From the NCBI GenBank assembly GCA_903863935.1, contig CAIPDV010000026.1:1-64000 (forward strand): a stretch of 64,000 nt of DNA. Reading direction: 5' to 3'. Shown one piece after another: positions 25,880 to 34,933 of the stretch. The notes under the pieces were generated by a model. That model searched no databases and was not told the DNA's origin. It was given only the letters and a program-made list of their open reading frames with translations. How positions within the stretch are numbered: the stretch's first letter is position 1; every line of letters starts with the position of its first letter. The stretch is from an uncultured Bacteroidota bacterium (GTDB lineage: Bacteria; Bacteroidota; Bacteroidia; JABEUT01). The translations under genes and the position numbers were made by a program.

Positions 25880-27358
25880 TCAAAACGGACCTTCTTCTTC
25901 TATATCATTCATTTTTGACCCCCGGGTAATCGTTTTCGGTTCGTCTACTTCATAATTATGATAGTCGCTCAAAGAAGGTTCGTCCACAAATTTAGCAAAT
26001 TCTTTCTGGAATCGTAATTGAACACTATCTAAAGCTCCATTTCTATGCTTTGCAATGATAATTTCTGCAGTGCCGGGAATATTTTCAGGGTCCTGCATAT
26101 CGTAGTAGTCTTCACGATAAACGAATAGTACCATATCGGCATCCTGCTCTATAGCTCCCGATTCACGAAGGTCGGACAACTGTGGGCGTTTTGCACCTCC
26201 GCGTTGCTCAACCGCACGACTTAACTGGGAAAGTGCAATGATGGGAATATTTAATTCTTTAGCCAAACTTTTCAATGCCCTTGATATCATACTTATTTCC
26301 TGTTCGCGGTTACCACGCATGTTATCGCTACCGCTGGTCATCAATTGAAGATAGTCGATAACTATCATCTTGATATCATGATTTTCTTTCAAACGGCGGG
26401 CCTTTGCACGTAACTCAAAAACAGAAAGTGCCGCCGTATCGTCAATATAAATAGGTGCATCGGAGAGTTTTGCAACTTTGGATGTGAGCTGCTCAAATTC
26501 GTAATCTGCCAATTCTCCTTTTCTCAATTTACTTAATGACAGTTCTGTTTCACTCGATATCAAACGTTGTGCTAACTGTAAGTTTGACATTTCAAGTGAG
26601 AACACTGCCACTGCTGCTCCATGGTCAATGGCTGCATTACGGGCTAAAGTGATTGCTAAAGCCGTTTTACCCATACTCGGACGGGCAGCCAGAATAATAA
26701 GGTCGGATGGCTGCCAACCTGAAGTGAGCCTGTCTAAATTAGTGAAACTGCTGGGAACACCTGTAAGACCGGTACCTCTGTTCCGTGCAGCTTCAACCTG
26801 CTTAATTGCATCATGGATCAAACTTCCTGCCTTGGCAGGGTCTTTCTTGATGTTCTGGTCGGCAATTGCAAAAAGATTTTTCTCCACTTCATCCAGGAGT
26901 ACGAACACATCCATACTGTCGTCATAGGAACTTTCAATGGTTTCCGATGAAAAGCGTATCAGCTCACGCTGAATGAATTTTTGAAGAACAATACGGGCAT
27001 GGTATTCAATATTGGCTGATGATGCTATTTTACTGGTGAGTTGCGATATATAGTAAGCACCACCAACTGATTCCAGTTCGCTGTTTTTGCGCAATTCATT
27101 GGTTACTGTAAGTATATCGATTGCTTCAGAGCGTTCAAACAGATGGCGTATAGCTGCAAATATTTTTTTGTTGGCATCTTTATAAAATGCGTCTTCACGC
27201 AGGATATCAATAACACTTGTAAGGGCTTCCTTTTCCAGCATAAGTGCACCCAGCACGGCTTCTTCCAGTTCAACAGCTTGCGGGGGCATCTTGCCCATTT
27301 CCAATTCCACAAAGTTGAGGGCTGTGTTCTTTTTATTATATTGTTTCTTATTATTCAT
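25880..27358 (-). CDS. dnaB: Replicative DNA helicase DnaB
   Basis: 492 residues, full length. The N-terminal domain (KMPPQAVELEEAVLGALMLE, then AYYISQLTSKIASSANIEYHARIV in parts) binds DnaG primase. The RecA-like motor follows with Walker A ARPSMGKTALAI, Walker B MIVIDYLQLM and the DNA-binding loop RGGAKRPQLSDLRESGAIEQDADM (in parts). It unwinds DNA ahead of the replication fork as a hexamer. No intein is present. 26 nt separate it from the shortened paralog downstream, with which it is probably co-transcribed. Confidence 0.95.
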   Translation of the reverse strand: MNNKKQYNKKNTALNFVELEMGKMPPQAVELEEAVLGALMLEKEALTSVIDILREDAFYKDANKKIFAAIRHLFERSEAIDILTVTNELRKNSELESVGGAYYISQLTSKIASSANIEYHARIVLQKFIQRELIRFSSETIESSYDDSMDVFVLLDEVEKNLFAIADQNIKKDPAKAGSLIHDAIKQVEAARNRGTGLTGVPSSFTNLDRLTSGWQPSDLIILAARPSMGKTALAITLARNAAIDHGAAVAVFSLEMSNLQLAQRLISSETELSLSKLRKGELADYEFEQLTSKVAKLSDAPIYIDDTAALSVFELRAKARRLKENHDIKMIVIDYLQLMTSGSDNMRGNREQEISMISRALKSLAKELNIPIIALSQLSRAVEQRGGAKRPQLSDLRESGAIEQDADMVLFVYREDYYDMQDPENIPGTAEIIIAKHRNGALDSVQLRFQKEFAKFVDEPSLSDYHNYEVDEPKTITRGSKMNDIEEEGPF

Positions 27359-27513
27359 TTTAGCTAAAACAAATTACATTTTTTTCTTTTGGGGAACCAA
27401 AAATATAAAAATACAAATGCGGTCAGGGTCAGAACTTATGAACAATGCCTAAACGCGCTATAAATAAATGGTTTATATTTCCCTCGTAAACCTTTTTTTT
27501 GTAAATTTACACA

Positions 27514-28821
27514 ATGGAAAGGAAAGCGGCAATTCTTTTTTTATTTCTTTTTTCCGGATTATATTCCTGTAAGAAGGATTCTCCCGCAGGTTATCCTACT
27601 CTTACCCTGAACTCACCCTATAATCTTGAATATTTTAATGTCCCCGGCACTATTCATGTTACAGGTCATGCGAGCGATTTCAGGTCGTTAACGTCTATTA
27701 CCATTAGCCTTACAAACAGCCAAAGTATACCTGTGGAACAAACAGTGTCGCTTACTATAACTTCCAATAACATGGATTTTTCATGTAATTATTCCCTTAG
27801 TGATGTTCACCTTTCAAGCGGACAATACTATATTACTATTAAAGCATTTAATGGCACAAACACTACCAGTGCGTTTCAGAAAATTTATATTGATGCCTTA
27901 CCAACACGGAGGACGGCTATTTATGCTATTACACGCAATAGTGCTGGGGTTCATGCCTGGGGTATCGATTCTTCATTTAAGGTTTCCCCTTCATTGAGTT
28001 ATACTGTTCCAGGTGATTATTCTTCATCTGATATTGATTGCTATTACCAGCAGCTATATACAGCGGGAAAAGACTCGGGCAATGTGAATGTGTATTCTGT
28101 GCCGGATGTAACTCCTTACTGGAGTTTACCTGCAACTATTGGATCGTCTCCATTCTTTACAAATGTTTATTGTAATGTCGATAATGAGTTTGTTTCCTAT
28201 TACCTGGGCTATATTAAGTGCTACAATCACCGGGGCGTGTTACAATCTGTTTATAACAGCCTGTTCGGGTATTACCCAATCAAAACATTTTTGTGGAGTG
28301 GATGGCTTTTCGCCGAACAAAAGGATATTTCCTCATCACAGGAATATCTGCTGAGTTACTATGCCTCAACCACAGCTTCTTATCAGCAAGCATTGTTGGC
28401 AGGCCCTATGGTGGCTATGTATGGATATGATAATAATGATCTTTTCGTTTTTGGAAATACTGCCTCAAGTGGTGCATACATGCAACTTTACAATATTAAT
28501 ACCAATCTCTTTTTCTCACCTGTTTCTTTAAGTGCTTACGGACAATTATTATCGGTGGCGCAGGTAAATGAAAATACATATTTACTGAGCTTTAATAATG
28601 GAACGATATACCAATACACATACAACCCAAATAGTATTGTACCATATATCGGTGGCACCATTGCTTCAAATGTGAGGTATGACAGCATAAATAACCAGGT
28701 GGTCACTTCGGCCGGAAATACGGTGAATGCTTATAACTATGGAATCAGTAACGCCACGCTTGTTAACTCAGTTATTTTAGCCGATAGTATTCGGGATATA
28801 AGGGTGCTTTATAATAAGTAA
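27514..28821 (+). CDS. Lipoprotein with Ig-like N-terminus, unknown function
   Basis: 435 residues; lipobox Cys in LYSCKKDS. Residues ~35-125 form an Ig-like/PKD-like domain (LTLNSPYNLEYFNVPGTIHVTG, SITISLTNSQSIPVEQT in parts). The remainder contains repeated strand pairs with YAITRNSAGVHAWGIDS, NTYLLSFNNGTIYQYTYNPNS, suggesting a beta-propeller. No catalytic motif seen. It probably binds protein or glycan at the cell surface. It converges with holB, separated by 14 nt. Confidence 0.72.
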   Translation: MERKAAILFLFLFSGLYSCKKDSPAGYPTLTLNSPYNLEYFNVPGTIHVTGHASDFRSLTSITISLTNSQSIPVEQTVSLTITSNNMDFSCNYSLSDVHLSSGQYYITIKAFNGTNTTSAFQKIYIDALPTRRTAIYAITRNSAGVHAWGIDSSFKVSPSLSYTVPGDYSSSDIDCYYQQLYTAGKDSGNVNVYSVPDVTPYWSLPATIGSSPFFTNVYCNVDNEFVSYYLGYIKCYNHRGVLQSVYNSLFGYYPIKTFLWSGWLFAEQKDISSSQEYLLSYYASTTASYQQALLAGPMVAMYGYDNNDLFVFGNTASSGAYMQLYNINTNLFFSPVSLSAYGQLLSVAQVNENTYLLSFNNGTIYQYTYNPNSIVPYIGGTIASNVRYDSINNQVVTSAGNTVNAYNYGISNATLVNSVILADSIRDIRVLYNK

Positions 28822-28835
28822 AACGAAATATTTAT

Positions 28836-29966
28836 CTACGCCGATTTTTTCCGCTGAGGGAAATAATTATGAATCTTTATTGAAACACTCATAAATAATA
28901 TTTTGGTGTGAGCGTTACGTTCAATGGCGTAGTACGCACTATTGAGTTCTTCTGCAATCTGTGCACCGTTCTCATAACTAATAAAAGGCGAAAACTTATT
29001 CAGGAAGTCCTGATCGATGGGATTAATTCCGGTGGGATAATTTAATCCGAGCAAAATACTCTGGCGAATTGTTTTGATGGCAAAACCAATAAATTGTTTT
29101 TGCTTTTCCCTTCCGATAGATGCCACTTCGTTGATCCATTCAGAAAGTTTCAAACCATCCATGTTCAGGCAAACCCGCATCCAGGCTTGAAAACGCTGCA
29201 TATTAAACTCGGCATCCACCTCGCCTTTCACCATCATTTGTGCAAGTCGGTAGTTACCTTCAGAGGCTTTGGCAATTGCAGATGCAATCTCAGGTGCAAG
29301 ACCATGCTGTTGAATTATGGCATCCGCAATTTCATTTTCAGCGCATCGTAAAACCTTTGTCAGTTGCGTACGCGAGAGTATAGTGGCAAGCATCTGGCTG
29401 CTTTCCGAAACCAGAATAAAAAGAGTTTTATCCGGCGGTTCTTCCAACAATTTCAATAATTTGTTTGCCGTTTGGTTGTTCATTCTTTCTGGCATCCAGA
29501 TGATCATGGTTTTGTAATTGCCTTCCATAGCCATCAGGCTCATTTTATGTAAAATGTCTTTGCTTTCTTCAACTGCTATTGTGGGTTGCTTGTTTTCGGC
29601 CCCAATAAAATCCATCCAGTCGGCAAGTGAAAAATAGGGGTCGTTCAGGAAGGCTTCTGTCCATTCGCGAAACAGATCGGAACTCTTCTCAACACCTTTT
29701 TCTTTTGATAATGCAACCGGGTAAACAAAATGTACATCGGGATGGGAAAGCCTACCAATACGGTGGCACTGGCTGCATTTTCCGCAGGAATCATTTTCAC
29801 CTTTATCGGCGCAAAATAAATATTGAATATACGCTAAAGCAAGTGGCAATGCACCGCTGCCTTCTGCACCCAGAAACATTTGTGCATGGCTTATCCTGCC
29901 ATCGTTAATGCTTTTTATCATGGACTGCTTCAATGCTCCATGTCCTACTATATCCTTAAATTGCAT
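28836..29966 (-). CDS. holB: DNA polymerase III delta-prime subunit
   Basis: 376 residues. Begins MQFKDIVGHGALKQSM as in clamp-loader subunits. The P-loop is degenerate (GAEGSGALPLAL, no Lys), as expected for delta-prime, which does not hydrolyse ATP. A zinc site has four Cys (C-ADKGENDS-CGKCSQC). The SRC region appears as LLEEPPDKTLFILVS and LSRTQLTKVLR. With the delta and tau/gamma subunits it loads the beta clamp. It is the third gene of the DUF2480-ribBA-holB run; 10 nt separate it from ribBA. Confidence 0.88.
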   Translation of the reverse strand: MQFKDIVGHGALKQSMIKSINDGRISHAQMFLGAEGSGALPLALAYIQYLFCADKGENDSCGKCSQCHRIGRLSHPDVHFVYPVALSKEKGVEKSSDLFREWTEAFLNDPYFSLADWMDFIGAENKQPTIAVEESKDILHKMSLMAMEGNYKTMIIWMPERMNNQTANKLLKLLEEPPDKTLFILVSESSQMLATILSRTQLTKVLRCAENEIADAIIQQHGLAPEIASAIAKASEGNYRLAQMMVKGEVDAEFNMQRFQAWMRVCLNMDGLKLSEWINEVASIGREKQKQFIGFAIKTIRQSILLGLNYPTGINPIDQDFLNKFSPFISYENGAQIAEELNSAYYAIERNAHTKILFMSVSIKIHNYFPQRKKSA

Positions 29967-29976
29967 GAAGGCGAAT

Positions 29977-31197
29977 CTAATTATTTTCGTCCAAATGCAG
30001 TGTGTGACCCATTTTATCCCGTTTCGTTTGCAGGTAAAAATGGTTATGCGGATTAGATGCTATTTCCAATGGAATATTTTCCACTATTTCCAATCCATAA
30101 CCTAACAAACCAACCCGCTTTTTCGGATTATTGGTCATAAGTTTGAGTTTGGTTACATTTAAGTCGCGGAGGATTTGTGCACCTACTCCATAATCCCGTT
30201 CATCGGGTTTAAAACCTAATTCAATATTTGCTTCTACGGTATCTCTTCCTTCTTCCTGCAATTTATATGCACGGAGCTTATTTAGCAAACCTATTCCTCT
30301 ACCTTCCTGATTAATATAAACAACCACGCCTTTACCTTCTTTTTCTATCATCTCCATGGCTTTGTGCAGTTGTGAGCCACAATCGCACCGCAACGAACCA
30401 AAGATATCTCCGGTAACACAGGATGAGTGCATACGAACGGGAACTGATTCACCTTTTTTCCAGGTGCCTTTTACCAATGCAATATGTTCCTGGTCGTTGG
30501 TAGTTTGGCGGTATGCAATGAGTTTGAAGGTTCCCCACTTGGTAGGCATCTTCACTTCAATATCACGGGTGATGATGGTTTCCTTGTTCAATCGATATTC
30601 AATCAGATCTTTTATCGAAATTACTTTCATGTCGAACTTTTTGGCAATCTCCAAAAGTTGCGGAAGCCTTGCCATTGAACCATCTTCATTCATCACCTCA
30701 ATCAATGCACCTATAGGCTCAAATCCGGCGAGCCTTGCCAAATCAATAGCAGCTTCAGTATGTCCTGCTCTGCGCAGTACTCCACCTTTTACAGCCCTGA
30801 GCGGGAAAATATGTCCGGGGCGGCCGAAGTCCGATGCTTTTGTAGATATTTTAGAAAGTGCTTGAATAGTTTTTGCCCTATCATGTGCTGATACACCTGT
30901 AGTGCAGCCATGCCCAAGTAAATCTACAGTAACCGTAAAAGGGGTTTGATGTAATGATGTGTTTTGAGTTACCATCATTTCCAATCCCAGTTCGCGGCAA
31001 CGGTCTTCCTCTACTGGCGCACAAAGTAAACCACGGCCATACTGGGTCATGAAATTTACCATTTCAGGTGTTACATTTCGGGCAGCAGTAATAAAATCCC
31101 CTTCATTTTCGCGGTCTTCATCATCTACTACAATAACTAATTTGCCCTTCTTAATATCATCAATAGCACTTTCTATATCGGACAATTGTCTTTCCAT
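29977..31197 (-). CDS. ribBA: Bifunctional DHBP synthase / GTP cyclohydrolase II
   Basis: 406 residues. The N-terminal half is 3,4-dihydroxy-2-butanone-4-phosphate synthase ([12 protein letters not shown] acidic motif, [17 protein letters not shown]). The C-terminal half is GTP cyclohydrolase II, with zinc Cys residues in [19 protein letters not shown] (in part) and the [13 protein letters not shown] segment. Together they make both precursors of riboflavin. No FMN riboswitch is visible upstream; the gene is read from the DUF2480 promoter, 9 nt behind that gene. Confidence 0.95.
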   Translation of the reverse strand: MERQLSDIESAIDDIKKGKLVIVVDDEDRENEGDFITAARNVTPEMVNFMTQYGRGLLCAPVEEDRCRELGLEMMVTQNTSLHQTPFTVTVDLLGHGCTTGVSAHDRAKTIQALSKISTKASDFGRPGHIFPLRAVKGGVLRRAGHTEAAIDLARLAGFEPIGALIEVMNEDGSMARLPQLLEIAKKFDMKVISIKDLIEYRLNKETIITRDIEVKMPTKWGTFKLIAYRQTTNDQEHIALVKGTWKKGESVPVRMHSSCVTGDIFGSLRCDCGSQLHKAMEMIEKEGKGVVVYINQEGRGIGLLNKLRAYKLQEEGRDTVEANIELGFKPDERDYGVGAQILRDLNVTKLKLMTNNPKKRVGLLGYGLEIVENIPLEIASNPHNHFYLQTKRDKMGHTLHLDENN

Positions 31198-31206
31198 ATG
31201 GAATAA

Positions 31207-31746
31207 TTAAACAGTTAATTCAGATTTTGATTTATAGATTGGCACATTGGAACAAGCCTCACCATACATAATGCTTTTCGCAAATGGTTTGAGCAAAGTA
31301 ACAGCATCGGAGAAAGCCGAAACAGGTAACTCTTTATCTCCGCATCCGCGAATCATCACACGTTTGTCTTTGTAATTTTCCGGATGCAATTTTTCTTTTA
31401 GTGATTCACTGAAAATAATTGCTTCCAGCGTGTCCCTGTTTCCCGAAACTACCTTTTTTGCATAGGGTTGTAGTTCCGAAGCTAGAAGCATATAGGTCCA
31501 TTGCGGAATAATAGCATCAGCCGTGGAAGTAATAGCCACATACTTATTTTTATACTTTGTCCAGTCCTCATTTTTCAAAAAAGTCCTGAAATCTTTTTCA
31601 CGCAGAATAAGCCCTTCAAAAAGATGCTCTTTAAGGTCAATAATAACCCGTTCGCCTTCGGGGTAAAAATCACCGAGGTTAAGCGGCTCAAGGCTGCTGT
31701 TGGCTACTTTATTCTTAATTTCTTCCGTTTCGTTTTCCATGTTCAA
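31207..31746 (-). CDS. DUF2480 family protein
   Basis: 179 residues, full length for the Bacteroidota DUF2480 family: [78 protein letters not shown]. Soluble, with a conserved Cys in IRGCG and GEACS. In many Bacteroidota it lies among the suf genes, and here the suf operon ends only about 3 kb away, so a link to iron-sulfur metabolism is plausible. Molecular function unknown. First gene of the operon with ribBA and holB. Confidence 0.88.
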   Translation of the reverse strand: MNMENETEEIKNKVANSSLEPLNLGDFYPEGERVIIDLKEHLFEGLILREKDFRTFLKNEDWTKYKNKYVAITSTADAIIPQWTYMLLASELQPYAKKVVSGNRDTLEAIIFSESLKEKLHPENYKDKRVMIRGCGDKELPVSAFSDAVTLLKPFAKSIMYGEACSNVPIYKSKSELTV

Positions 31747-31756
31747 TTTTGCTGCG

Positions 31757-31764
31757 CAAAGATA
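31757..31764 (-). promoter_or_regulatory. Promoter -7 box TATCTTTG (minus)
   Basis: TAnnTTTG match 10 nt upstream of the DUF2480 start codon; drives DUF2480-ribBA-holB. Confidence 0.62.
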
Positions 31765-31775
31765 GGCAAAATAGA

Positions 31776-31848
31776 GATAAGAGATAAGATATAAGTGATG
31801 AGTGTGTTATGCGGTTTTTGCTTATCTCTTATCACTCAACACTTATCA
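31776..31848. repeat. Paired 4x7-nt word arrays, inverted
   Basis: Left block 31776-31803 is four heptamers: GATAAGA, GATAAGA, TATAAGT, GATGAGT. After a 17-nt spacer, the right block 31821-31848 is CTTATCT, CTTATCA, CTCAACA, CTTATCA, roughly the inverse complement. Together they could form a long imperfect hairpin between two divergent promoters. Confidence 0.8.
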
Positions 31849-31857
31849 CTATTTTCT

Positions 31858-31865
31858 TACATTTG
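31858..31865 (+). promoter_or_regulatory. Promoter -7 box TACATTTG
   Basis: TAnnTTTG match 4 nt before ATG 31870. It decides the pepT start and implies a leaderless mRNA. Confidence 0.68.
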
Positions 31866-31869
31866 CCGT

Positions 31870-33111
31870 ATGATTACACCAAACGCAGTAACGGAGCGCT
31901 TTTTGCGCTATGTAAAGATTGACACCCAATCGGATCCCGAATCACCTACTATTCCATCAACGGAAAAGCAGAAGAACCTGGCAAAAGTTTTGGTGGAAGA
32001 ACTAAAAGCAATTGGCATTAAAGATGCCGAATTGGACGAATATGGCTACATCTATGCCACTATTCCATCTACTACGGATAAGAATGTGCCGGTGCTTTGC
32101 TTTTGCTCGCACATGGATACTTCGCCTGATTGCACGGGGGCGAATGTGAACCCCATCATTCATAAAAATTATCAGGGAGGAAATATTCAATTGCCGAATG
32201 ATAAAACGCAAGTGCTGACTCCTGCAGCTCATCCCGATTTATTGAATCAAATTGGAAATGATATTGTAACTACGGATGGAACTACCCTGCTGGGAGCTGA
32301 TAATAAAGCAGGACTTGCAGAAATTATGGCTGCCGCAGAATATTTAATGAGCCACCCGGAAGTAAAACACGGAACCATTCGAATATTATTTACACCTGAT
32401 GAAGAAATTGGAAGAGGAGTAGATAAAGTAGATATGAAAAAGCTTGGCGCACAATTTGGTTACACGATGGATGGAGAATCACTCGGACATATTGAAGCGG
32501 AGAATTTTTCAGCCGATGCAGTAACAATTGCTATTACAGGTGTTAGCGTTCATCCCGGATTTGCCAAAGGAAAAATGGAAAGCGCCATTAAAATAGTATC
32601 TGAAATAGTGACTCAATTACCAAAAGATACTTGCTCTCCCGAATCTACACAAGATATGGAAGGCTTTGTGCATCCTACCTCCATCAGTGGTAGTTTGGAA
32701 CAAGCTACACTCAAGTTTATTATTCGTGATTTTGTTACCGAAGGCTTGAAAGGAAAAGAGGATATGCTAAGAGAAATCACGGAGAAGGTTTTGAAAAATT
32801 ATCCCAATTCTACATACATGTTTAAGGTGACCGAGCAATACCGCAATATGAAAGAGATAATTGACCAGCATCCTCAGGTAATACAATATGCCGAAGAGGC
32901 AGTAAAGCGTTCGGGTATTAACGCGCACATGCAAAGCATACGTGGAGGAACAGATGGCTCAAGGCTTTCATTCATGGGAATGCCATGCCCGAATATTTTT
33001 GCAGGAGAGCATGCTTTCCACGGCAAACAGGAATGGGTAAGTGTGCAGGATATGCAAAAAGCTGCAGAAGTAGTGGTTAATATTTGCAGGGTTTGGGAGG
33101 AGAGGAGCTAA
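31870..33111 (+). CDS. pepT: Tripeptide aminopeptidase PepT (M20B)
   Basis: 413 residues from ATG 31870 (MITPNAVTERFLRYVKIDTQ). A frame extension to 31795 would cross the promoter box and a repeat array and is rejected. Zinc ligands lie in CFCSHMDTSPD, LLGADNKAGLAEI and FTPDEEIGRGVDKV, and the C-terminal RGGTDGSRLSFMGMPCPN is the family signature. It releases the N-terminal residue of tripeptides in the cytoplasm. Monocistronic or weakly linked to the nuclease pair that starts 18 nt later. Confidence 0.93.
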   Translation: MITPNAVTERFLRYVKIDTQSDPESPTIPSTEKQKNLAKVLVEELKAIGIKDAELDEYGYIYATIPSTTDKNVPVLCFCSHMDTSPDCTGANVNPIIHKNYQGGNIQLPNDKTQVLTPAAHPDLLNQIGNDIVTTDGTTLLGADNKAGLAEIMAAAEYLMSHPEVKHGTIRILFTPDEEIGRGVDKVDMKKLGAQFGYTMDGESLGHIEAENFSADAVTIAITGVSVHPGFAKGKMESAIKIVSEIVTQLPKDTCSPESTQDMEGFVHPTSISGSLEQATLKFIIRDFVTEGLKGKEDMLREITEKVLKNYPNSTYMFKVTEQYRNMKEIIDQHPQVIQYAEEAVKRSGINAHMQSIRGGTDGSRLSFMGMPCPNIFAGEHAFHGKQEWVSVQDMQKAAEVVVNICRVWEERS

Positions 33112-33129
33112 TTTTATAAATATACCATT

Positions 33130-33687
33130 ATGTTACCAACACCAGAGCAAATATCTCAAGTAAAAGCAATATTACAATCAGCTTTCCGGCAACTTGTTTT
33201 AAACGATAAAGAAATATTTAGTACAGACCTGAAACAGGAACCAATAGTTTCTAATATAGAACAGGATTTAAATAGGAAACTTCATGAAATAACCATCAAT
33301 CATCGCCTTGCATATTACATAGAAAATATCATCAAAGAAATAGCAGAGTTAAAAGAATACAATGTAGATATTGAATATAATAGATTTTATAATGGACGTA
33401 AAGAATTAAACATAGGGGCGCAAGTGATTATTGCAAGACCCGATATTATAATACATTCAAGAACGAATCAGGCTATACATCCACAACACTATCTCGTTAT
33501 TGAAGCTAAAAAGGCGGCTATTACTCAAGATGATATAGATAAAATAAAAGGCTTTATTTCTGACAATAATTACAACTATCTTTTTGGATTAACTATTTCA
33601 TACAATGGAACTGAAAAAACTATAATTTGTACATTATATTATTTTAATAGGAATGGAATAATATGGGAAAATCTTTCAATTAGTTAG
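33130..33687 (+). CDS. PD-(D/E)XK nuclease-like protein
   Basis: 185 residues; no signal peptide. A helical N-terminal half (AILQSAFRQLVLND, HRLAYYIENIIKEIAELK) is followed by a PD-(D/E)XK-like core: Asp105 in ARPDIIIHS and Glu125-x-Lys127 in YLVIEAKKA, with hydrophobic strands on each side and a closing strand pair (FGLTISYNG, IICTLYYFNRNG). The protein is similar in layout to restriction or HsdR-N-like endonucleases. It is 4 nt from an Mrr-like gene, so the two form an operon and may act together on foreign DNA. The catalytic set is inferred from motif pattern; exact family not recognised. Confidence 0.65.
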   Translation: MLPTPEQISQVKAILQSAFRQLVLNDKEIFSTDLKQEPIVSNIEQDLNRKLHEITINHRLAYYIENIIKEIAELKEYNVDIEYNRFYNGRKELNIGAQVIIARPDIIIHSRTNQAIHPQHYLVIEAKKAAITQDDIDKIKGFISDNNYNYLFGLTISYNGTEKTIICTLYYFNRNGIIWENLSIS

Positions 33688-33691
33688 CAAA

Positions 33692-34588
33692 ATGTCAAAT
33701 GTAAGACCAACCTTAGAGCAATTTGGAATTACGGAATCTGATTTGAAATTTTGCCAAGAGATTGACACGAAAGAAAAAGAGTACAAGAAATCTTTATATA
33801 CTTTAGGAAATCGGATATTCTTCATTTTTCTGATTACTCTTAGTATTATTTCTTTTTGTCTATATGGCTTTAGGAGCGGACTATTTTCTATTTTCTTATT
33901 TTTTATACCCTTTTATTTTGTGATGATTATTATTTTAAAAATAGGGGAAACGATGATTACCAAATATGTTAGAAGCTTATTTCATCCTGAAATTATTGAA
34001 AAGATAAGGTTGATGAATGCAATAAAAATCAAGTATGATAAGTATTTAATAGAGGAAAAAGAGTACTTAAGGACCCTTGGCGAAGAGAATAAAACGAGAG
34101 AAATTGAAAGAAGACGAAAAGAGCAAGAAGAATACCAAGCCAAACTTAATTTACTCAGGTTCAATAGGGAGTACTGGACCAATTTAAGTGGATTGGAATT
34201 CGAAGGAGAAGTTGCTGAATTATTTAAGCGGTGCGGTTTTACTGCGGTGAAGGTTACTCCTCCATCTGGTGATTTTGGTGTTGATATTATAATGAAAAAG
34301 GATAATTTAAACTATGTTGTCCAATGTAAAAATTGGGCAGATCCAATTCCGCCTTCTGAAGTTATTCAATTATTTGGAGCATTCCATTCGGCAAAAGTAG
34401 ATAAAGCGATTTTTGTAGGTTCAGGAGGATTTAGCGCAAATTCTATTCAATGGGCTCGTAACAAGCCTATTGAATTTATTGATAGTGAAAAGCTTATTGA
34501 AATGCAAGAAACAAATCAATACATTCCCTATACTTCAAATTCTATTTGGAATACCGAAAGGAAAAAGCAATGGAGATTAAAGAAATAA
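33692..34588 (+). CDS. Membrane-anchored Mrr-like restriction endonuclease
   Basis: 298 residues. Two membrane helices lie at ~43-61 (FFIFLITLSIISFCLYGF) and ~64-83 (LFSIFLFFIPFYFVMIII). A charged coiled-coil linker (EEKEYLRTLGEENKTREIE) leads to an Mrr catalytic domain at ~165-285: Glu in LEFEGEVAELFKRCGF, Asp198 in GDFGVDII, and the QxK variant Gln211-Cys-Lys213 in YVVQCKNW. Mrr enzymes cut modified or foreign DNA. Anchoring at the inner membrane would place it where DNA enters. It pairs with the nuclease-like gene 4 nt upstream and converges with the suf operon. Confidence 0.82.
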   Translation: MSNVRPTLEQFGITESDLKFCQEIDTKEKEYKKSLYTLGNRIFFIFLITLSIISFCLYGFRSGLFSIFLFFIPFYFVMIIILKIGETMITKYVRSLFHPEIIEKIRLMNAIKIKYDKYLIEEKEYLRTLGEENKTREIERRRKEQEEYQAKLNLLRFNREYWTNLSGLEFEGEVAELFKRCGFTAVKVTPPSGDFGVDIIMKKDNLNYVVQCKNWADPIPPSEVIQLFGAFHSAKVDKAIFVGSGGFSANSIQWARNKPIEFIDSEKLIEMQETNQYIPYTSNSIWNTERKKQWRLKK

Positions 34589-34599
34589 AGAATAGAGTT

Positions 34600-34929
34600 T
34601 TACATAAACCCCAACTCCAACTGAGCTACTTCGCTCATCATTTCTTTTTCCCAGGGCGGGTCAAAGGTAAGTTCTATTCTAGCGCTGGTAACACCTTCCA
34701 AATCTTTTATCTTTTGTTCAACCTCTACAGGCAGTGATTCTGCCACAGGGCATGAAGGAGATGTAAGTGTCATAGTAACTACAACATCATTTGTTTCGTT
34801 TACGTTCACTTCATAAATAAGGCCGAGTTCCCATATATCTACAGGTATTTCAGGGTCATAACAGGTTTTAAGCATGTCAATTACTTTCGTGCTCAATTCC
34901 TCGTTTTTACTGTTGATTACGGCTGCCAT
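34600..34929 (-). CDS. MIP18/DUF59 Fe-S assembly factor
   Basis: 109 residues of the MIP18 (DUF59) family: CYDPEIPVDIWELGLIYEV, MTLTSPSCPVAESLP, VTSARIELTFDPPWEKEMMSE. The conserved Cys in SPSCPV is thought to take part in cluster handling. In Bacteroidota this gene commonly closes the suf operon and helps deliver Fe-S clusters. It lies 12 nt after sufE; a 4x7 word array spans that junction. Confidence 0.9.
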   Translation of the reverse strand: MAAVINSKNEELSTKVIDMLKTCYDPEIPVDIWELGLIYEVNVNETNDVVVTMTLTSPSCPVAESLPVEVEQKIKDLEGVTSARIELTFDPPWEKEMMSEVAQLELGFM

Positions 34930-34933
34930 TATT

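Noticed and set aside
30356..30865. 169-residue plus-strand open frame inside ribBA
   Set aside because: Antisense shadow of a conserved enzyme; Ser/Pro-rich composition without domain signs.
31198..31206. FMN riboswitch ahead of ribBA
   Set aside because: Only 9 nt separate ribBA from DUF2480 and no RFN-like elements were seen upstream of the operon.
31776..31848. CRISPR array
   Set aside because: Units are 7 nt with no spacers, and no cas gene is present.
31795..31869. N-terminal extension of pepT
   Set aside because: It would place coding sequence across the inverted word array and the promoter box; known PepT proteins start near MITPNAV-like sequence.
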